From DATAFF01 sp036265615 (GTDB lineage: Bacteria > Pseudomonadota > Alphaproteobacteria > Rhizobiales > Aestuariivirgaceae): DNA of 64,000 nucleotides. Position numbers and translations under genes: made by a program. Below are positions 60,725 through 64,000 of the stretch, piece after piece; position 1 is the stretch's first letter, and every line of letters starts with the position of its first letter. The stretch is from the NCBI GenBank assembly GCA_036265615.1, contig DATAOT010000122.1, positions 1-64,000 on the forward strand. The letters run 5' to 3'. The notes beneath the pieces are model-generated. The model was given only the letters and a program-made list of their open reading frames with translations. It searched no databases and had not been told where the DNA came from.

Positions 60725-62422
60725 TCAGGACCAATCGCGCTTTTCATCAAGGCCGGCCAGCACCTCAATCGGCACCGGCTTGATTGGCGGCCGCGGTGCC
60801 GGAAAGTCGGCCTCGGAGGGTCGGCGCCCATCTTGCCGCGCAAGCATGTCGACCGCCAGCGGCCCGCAATAACGACCCTGGCAGCGGCCCATGGCAAGTC
60901 GGGTGGCACGCTTGATGCTCCCGATCGGCGCGCCAGACAGCACGAATTCCTCGAGAGAGCGCGCCTCTATCTCTTCGCAGCGACAGATGATGGCTTCAGC
61001 AGAAGGACCATCGGCAAGCTCGGCGATCGGCTTGAACAATTGCCATAGCGCCTGCTGAAATCGGCGCTGCCGCCCGAGACTGGCGCGCGCCGCCATGGCG
61101 TGGTTCAGGGCGGCTGCAGAGGGGCTGGCGCCGATATCGATGGCGGCAGTCAGTCCAGCGATGATGCCTTCCGCCTCGGCGGCGCGGGCACCGCCGAGGC
61201 CGGTTGCGTCACCGATGGCGAAGACGGCGTCGATGCTTGTCCGGCAATTCTCGTCGTGGGTCGTTCTCAGGCAACCGGCGGCCGCATCATAGTGGTGGCG
61301 ACATCCAAGCAGCCGTGCGAGTTCATTGGACGGCAGAAAGCCATAACCCATGCAAACCACGTCCGCCGCGAAGCTTCGGCCGTCCATCAAGGTGGCGGTG
61401 AGTTGATCGCCGGCCTCGATCCGGCCGATTGCCGCGGCGTGAAGGAAGGGAATCCGACCTGCCTTGAGCGCTGCGACATAGCGCATGCCGTCGATCGTCA
61501 GAGCAGGAGCGCTGATCGCCATTCGCGCAAGTTGGCGAAGGTTGCAGAGACCAGGGCGCGGGGCAGCCTCGAGGAGGGCAATGATCGTCGCCCCCGCCCG
61601 GTGCAGTTCAAGTGCGACCTGGAGATTGAGCGGCCCGTTGCCGGCAATCAGAACCCGGCGCCCCGCCACGACACCGTAACTTCTGAGCAAGGTCTGCGCT
61701 GCGCCGGTGGTCATGACGCCAGGCAGGGTCCAGCCCGGTACCGGGCGAGCGCGTTCGAATGCTCCGGTCGCCAGTATCAAGCGCCGGCTGCGGACCGTTG
61801 CCGCCCTGCCCTCCGATTCGACGACAACGGCTGGCGGCAGCGCCGCATTGAGCACCGTGCCTCGAACGATCTCGATCCCTGCTGCTTTGGCCCTCGCAAT
61901 CAGGTCCCGGCCCTTGCTGAATTGCACATCGGCGCGCTGTCGCCGCGGCAGCGGCAGTTCGGGGATGGGCTGCTTGTAGAACTGGCCGCCTGGAACGGGC
62001 CGGTCGTCGACCAGCACGACCCTGACTCCGGCTTCGGCGGCCACTGCTGCGGCGCTCAGACCGGCGGGCCCGCCGCCGACGACCAGAACATCGCAATCCT
62101 GCGGCAGCTGGATGGATGATGCCGGCGCCTTCGGCCGATGCGCCCGCGGCAGTTCCTGGCCCGCGATGCGCATGCCGGGTTCGAGCTTGGTCATGCAGGC
62201 ACGCTGGTTGGACGTGCCGTCGATCTCGACCAAACAGTCCTCACACACGCCCATGCCGCAGAAAAGCCCGCGCGCACTGCCATTGCGGGTGCGCCTTATC
62301 GACAAAATACCGGCTGCAGTGAGGGCTGCCGCAACGGTTTCGCCTTTGCGGCCTTCAATCTCACGACCTTCGAAGACAAAGGTCAGGCGATCGGAGGCGA
62401 GGGGCGCGAAGCTGGCGCGCAT
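60725..62422 (-). CDS. Fused [2Fe-2S]/FAD dehydrogenase, HcnAB/opine-oxidase-like
   Basis: 565-residue fusion. The N-terminal about 95 residues are a plant-type [2Fe-2S] domain with ligands C55, C60, C63 and C76 (GLFCGMGVCEDCLVEIDG). Residues 108-460 form an FAD/NAD-type oxidoreductase (DVLVVGGGPAGLSAAAVAAE; RRVLIAGNGPLNLQVALEL). The C-terminus has a BFD-like [2Fe-2S] motif (ICRCEEIEARSLEEF ... MGRCQGRYC). This equals the HcnA and HcnB (or opine/hydroxyproline dehydrogenase alpha and gamma) subunits joined. The usual partner with a DAO domain (HcnC/OoxB) is not seen in the window. Starts 1 base after the stop of the upstream HADH gene. Confidence 0.87.
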   Translation of the reverse strand: MRASFAPLASDRLTFVFEGREIEGRKGETVAAALTAAGILSIRRTRNGSARGLFCGMGVCEDCLVEIDGTSNQRACMTKLEPGMRIAGQELPRAHRPKAPASSIQLPQDCDVLVVGGGPAGLSAAAVAAEAGVRVVLVDDRPVPGGQFYKQPIPELPLPRRQRADVQFSKGRDLIARAKAAGIEIVRGTVLNAALPPAVVVESEGRAATVRSRRLILATGAFERARPVPGWTLPGVMTTGAAQTLLRSYGVVAGRRVLIAGNGPLNLQVALELHRAGATIIALLEAAPRPGLCNLRQLARMAISAPALTIDGMRYVAALKAGRIPFLHAAAIGRIEAGDQLTATLMDGRSFAADVVCMGYGFLPSNELARLLGCRHHYDAAAGCLRTTHDENCRTSIDAVFAIGDATGLGGARAAEAEGIIAGLTAAIDIGASPSAAALNHAMAARASLGRQRRFQQALWQLFKPIAELADGPSAEAIICRCEEIEARSLEEFVLSGAPIGSIKRATRLAMGRCQGRYCGPLAVDMLARQDGRRPSEADFPAPRPPIKPVPIEVLAGLDEKRDWS

Positions 62423-62423
62423 T

Positions 62424-63359
62424 TCAGGCGCGCTTGCGACGACAGGCCAGGAGCGCCATCAATTCGCGATCTCGCCAGCCAACTCGGTCGTTCCAATCCT
62501 CGAGCCGCAAGGCGGCACGACGTTCGGCAATTACCGCGTCGATCGCCTTCTGCGTCCAATTGCCATGCTCGCCGCGCTCGGCACCCATTCGGACATAGGC
62601 CGGAAGCATGCGGCGAGCATGGGCGGCGATGCCGCCTCGGGTATTGAGGTCCAGCGCCTCGAAGGGGCCGACCACGGACCAGCGCAGACCAAGCCCGTCG
62701 CGCATCAACAGATCGATTTCGGCCGCGGTGACAGCGCCATCCTCGATCAGTGCATAGGCTTCCCGCAGGAGTGCCCCCTGGAGCCGGTTGAAGATGAAAC
62801 CGTCCTTCTCGACGCGAACCCTGATCGGCGACAGGTCGCAGGCACGCATGAGGGCTTCGCTGTCAGCAATGGCTTTCGGAGTGGTGAACGGCGCAGGGCA
62901 GATCTCGGCAATGCGCAGAAGGAAGGGCGGGTTGCCTGGATGAACGACAAGAAAGCGCTCGCGCCCTTGCATGTTCGACGCCAGTTGCGAGATCGGAATG
63001 AAGGATGACGAGCTCGCGATCACAGAATCGGCGGCGGCAAGCCGGGCCAGTGCCAAGAACACTTCATGCTTCGTCTGGCGGTCCTCGGGGGTGCATTCCT
63101 GGACATAGGCGGCGCCGCTCACCGCCCGGTCGAGATCGGTCGTCGAACCGATGCGGGCCGCAATCACCTCCGGCGCCTCGCCGAGCAGTCCGAAGTGAGC
63201 AAGGTCCCGCAGCCGGGCCGCCAGGAGCTGCTCAGCCTCGGTGAGGCGGTCAGCGCTGACATCGTGAAGCCTCACCTCGCGGCCGGCAGCAGCGAAGACG
63301 AGCGCCCAGCCCGCACCGATGCTGCCAGCGCCGATGACGGCGATGGGATTCGCAGTCAT
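62424..63359 (-). CDS. 3-hydroxyacyl-CoA dehydrogenase family protein
   Basis: 311-residue Rossmann dehydrogenase. NAD motif AVIGAGSIGAGWALVFAAAG at the N-terminus; SSSFIPISQLAS and HPGNPPFLLRIAEICPAPFT replace the HPFNPPHLV block, a pattern close to carnitine/L-gulonate dehydrogenase and lambda-crystallin rather than fatty-acid HADH. ATG 63359 opens directly on the NAD motif. First gene of a two-gene run with the fused dehydrogenase; divergent from an SDR. Probably oxidises a small hydroxy acid. Confidence 0.86.
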   Translation of the reverse strand: MTANPIAVIGAGSIGAGWALVFAAAGREVRLHDVSADRLTEAEQLLAARLRDLAHFGLLGEAPEVIAARIGSTTDLDRAVSGAAYVQECTPEDRQTKHEVFLALARLAAADSVIASSSSFIPISQLASNMQGRERFLVVHPGNPPFLLRIAEICPAPFTTPKAIADSEALMRACDLSPIRVRVEKDGFIFNRLQGALLREAYALIEDGAVTAAEIDLLMRDGLGLRWSVVGPFEALDLNTRGGIAAHARRMLPAYVRMGAERGEHGNWTQKAIDAVIAERRAALRLEDWNDRVGWRDRELMALLACRRKRA

Positions 63360-63445
63360 GTCGACAGACTGTCTCCAAGTCGCAATTTGCGTATAGGCTA
63401 AGCCATGTTTGCGGCGCTTGGAACACCATAGAACGGGAGGCACGC

Positions 63446-64000
63446 ATGTTCGAACTGACCGGCAGGACGATCCTGGTGACCGGTGCTTCGAAGGGAATTG
63501 GAGCTGCCATCGTCGAGGCGCTCGGAGCGGCAGGAGGGCATGTGGTGGCGCATTTCGGCTCCGACCGTCGGGGGGCCGAGGCAGCCACCGCCCAGATTCC
63601 GCGCGAACGCGTCAAGCTGATCGGCGCCGATCTTGTCGATGCTGCGGCAGCGGACCAGCTCTGGCAGGAGGCGGTCAGCTGGCGCGGTCGGATCGATGTT
63701 CTCGTCAACAATGCCGCGGTGATGCGCCTCGAAGGCGGAATCACCGACAGCGACGATGTCTGGGACAGGGTGTGGGCAGAGGCCCTGCAGGTGAATGTCC
63801 TGGCCCCTGCCCGGCTGATGCGGCATGCCGTGCGCCACTATCTCGAGCAGCGGGGCGGCATTCTCATCACTCTGTCGAGCTGGGCTGCCCAGCGCGGCCC
63901 GGGAAATCCGGCCCTCATCGCCTATGCGGCCTCGAAGGGTGCAATTCTTTCTGCCACCAAGGCAATTGCCCGCAACTATGCCAAGGACAATATCCTCGCC
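63446..64000 (+). CDS. SDR family oxidoreductase (3' truncated)
   Basis: N-terminal 185 residues of a short-chain dehydrogenase cut by the window edge. Cofactor motif LVTGASKGIGAAIVEAL, NNAAV, catalytic serine in ITLSSWAAQRG and the active-site pair YAASKGAILSATKA are present. ATG 63446 has GGGAGG five bases upstream. Divergent from the HADH-family gene, so the two share a promoter region and maybe a pathway. Confidence 0.9.
   Translation, partial: MFELTGRTILVTGASKGIGAAIVEALGAAGGHVVAHFGSDRRGAEAATAQIPRERVKLIGADLVDAAAADQLWQEAVSWRGRIDVLVNNAAVMRLEGGITDSDDVWDRVWAEALQVNVLAPARLMRHAVRHYLEQRGGILITLSSWAAQRGPGNPALIAYAASKGAILSATKAIARNYAKDNILA

Noticed and set aside
60725..62422. Hydrogen cyanide synthase
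   Set aside because: Only HcnA/HcnB-like parts are present and fused; no HcnC is visible, and the same architecture occurs in opine and hydroxyproline dehydrogenases.
1..64000. tRNA, rRNA, insertion sequence, phage or plasmid-transfer genes
   Set aside because: None could be recognised by eye on either strand; tRNAscan and IS searches would be needed to exclude short or degenerate copies.

Overview
The window is high-GC DNA with dense, mostly co-directional gene clusters, 4-base start/stop overlaps (ATGA, GTGA) and many ABC importers. Gene content points to an alphaproteobacterium of the Hyphomicrobiales (Rhizobiales): an L-malyl-CoA lyase/malate-CoA ligase/PEP carboxylase set typical of the serine cycle, BA14K, IalB, DUF1127 and DUF3618 proteins, GcvA-type LysR, and rhizobial-style palindromic intergenic elements. 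I do not assign a genus. No rRNA, tRNA, insertion sequence, phage gene or CRISPR array was seen. With the boundaries chosen here, no gene-free stretch exceeds about 175 bases.

Layout. 1-3122: end of a PotD-type binding protein and two permeases of a polyamine/opine-type importer. 3295-4419: a lone, less GC-rich phosphotransferase. 4450-11125: serine-cycle block, with mclA and an atypical response regulator on the minus strand facing away from mtkA-mtkB-ppc on the plus strand. 11139-20354: 2OG-Fe(II) oxygenase, a TAXI-TRAP transporter whose fused permease seems to start at CTG, an orphan TadG-like protein, Kup, an SDR, Dps and MarC. 20311-29997: catabolic genes (dimethylglycine/sarcosine-dehydrogenase-like enzyme with a kinase; two enolase-superfamily proteins around a complete amino-acid-type ABC importer; an SDR). 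30075-36343: envelope and stress proteins (BA14K, LysR regulator, DUF1127, DUF3618, IalB, DHFR-like, cNMP-thioredoxin-reductase-like). 36464-43177: molybdenum block, with a CoA-transferase, a degenerate MoeA and a MoeA-periplasmic-binding-protein fusion on plus, facing modA-modB-modC-modE on minus. 43241-44449: glycosyltransferase. 44603-49146: NitT/TauT-type importer with an SDR and an agmatinase-family ureohydrolase. 49282-54674: DUF6282 metal-dependent hydrolase-like protein and an RbsABC-type sugar importer. 54791-59834: a second PotABCD-type importer with a 2-hydroxyacid dehydrogenase. 59992-64000: YcbK-like peptidase, a fused [2Fe-2S]/FAD amine or opine dehydrogenase, a 3-hydroxyacyl-CoA-dehydrogenase-family enzyme and a truncated SDR.

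How it may fit together (inference). The cell appears to scavenge small polar nitrogenous and acidic compounds through at least six importers. Demethylation or oxidation of these (DMGDH-like enzyme, Hcn-type dehydrogenase) would feed C1 units and glyoxylate/hydroxypyruvate-level intermediates into the mcl/mtkAB/ppc module. The least explained unit is the CoA-transferase/MoeA-like/MoeA-PBP operon beside a molybdate system in which neither ModE nor ModC carries a molybdate-binding domain.
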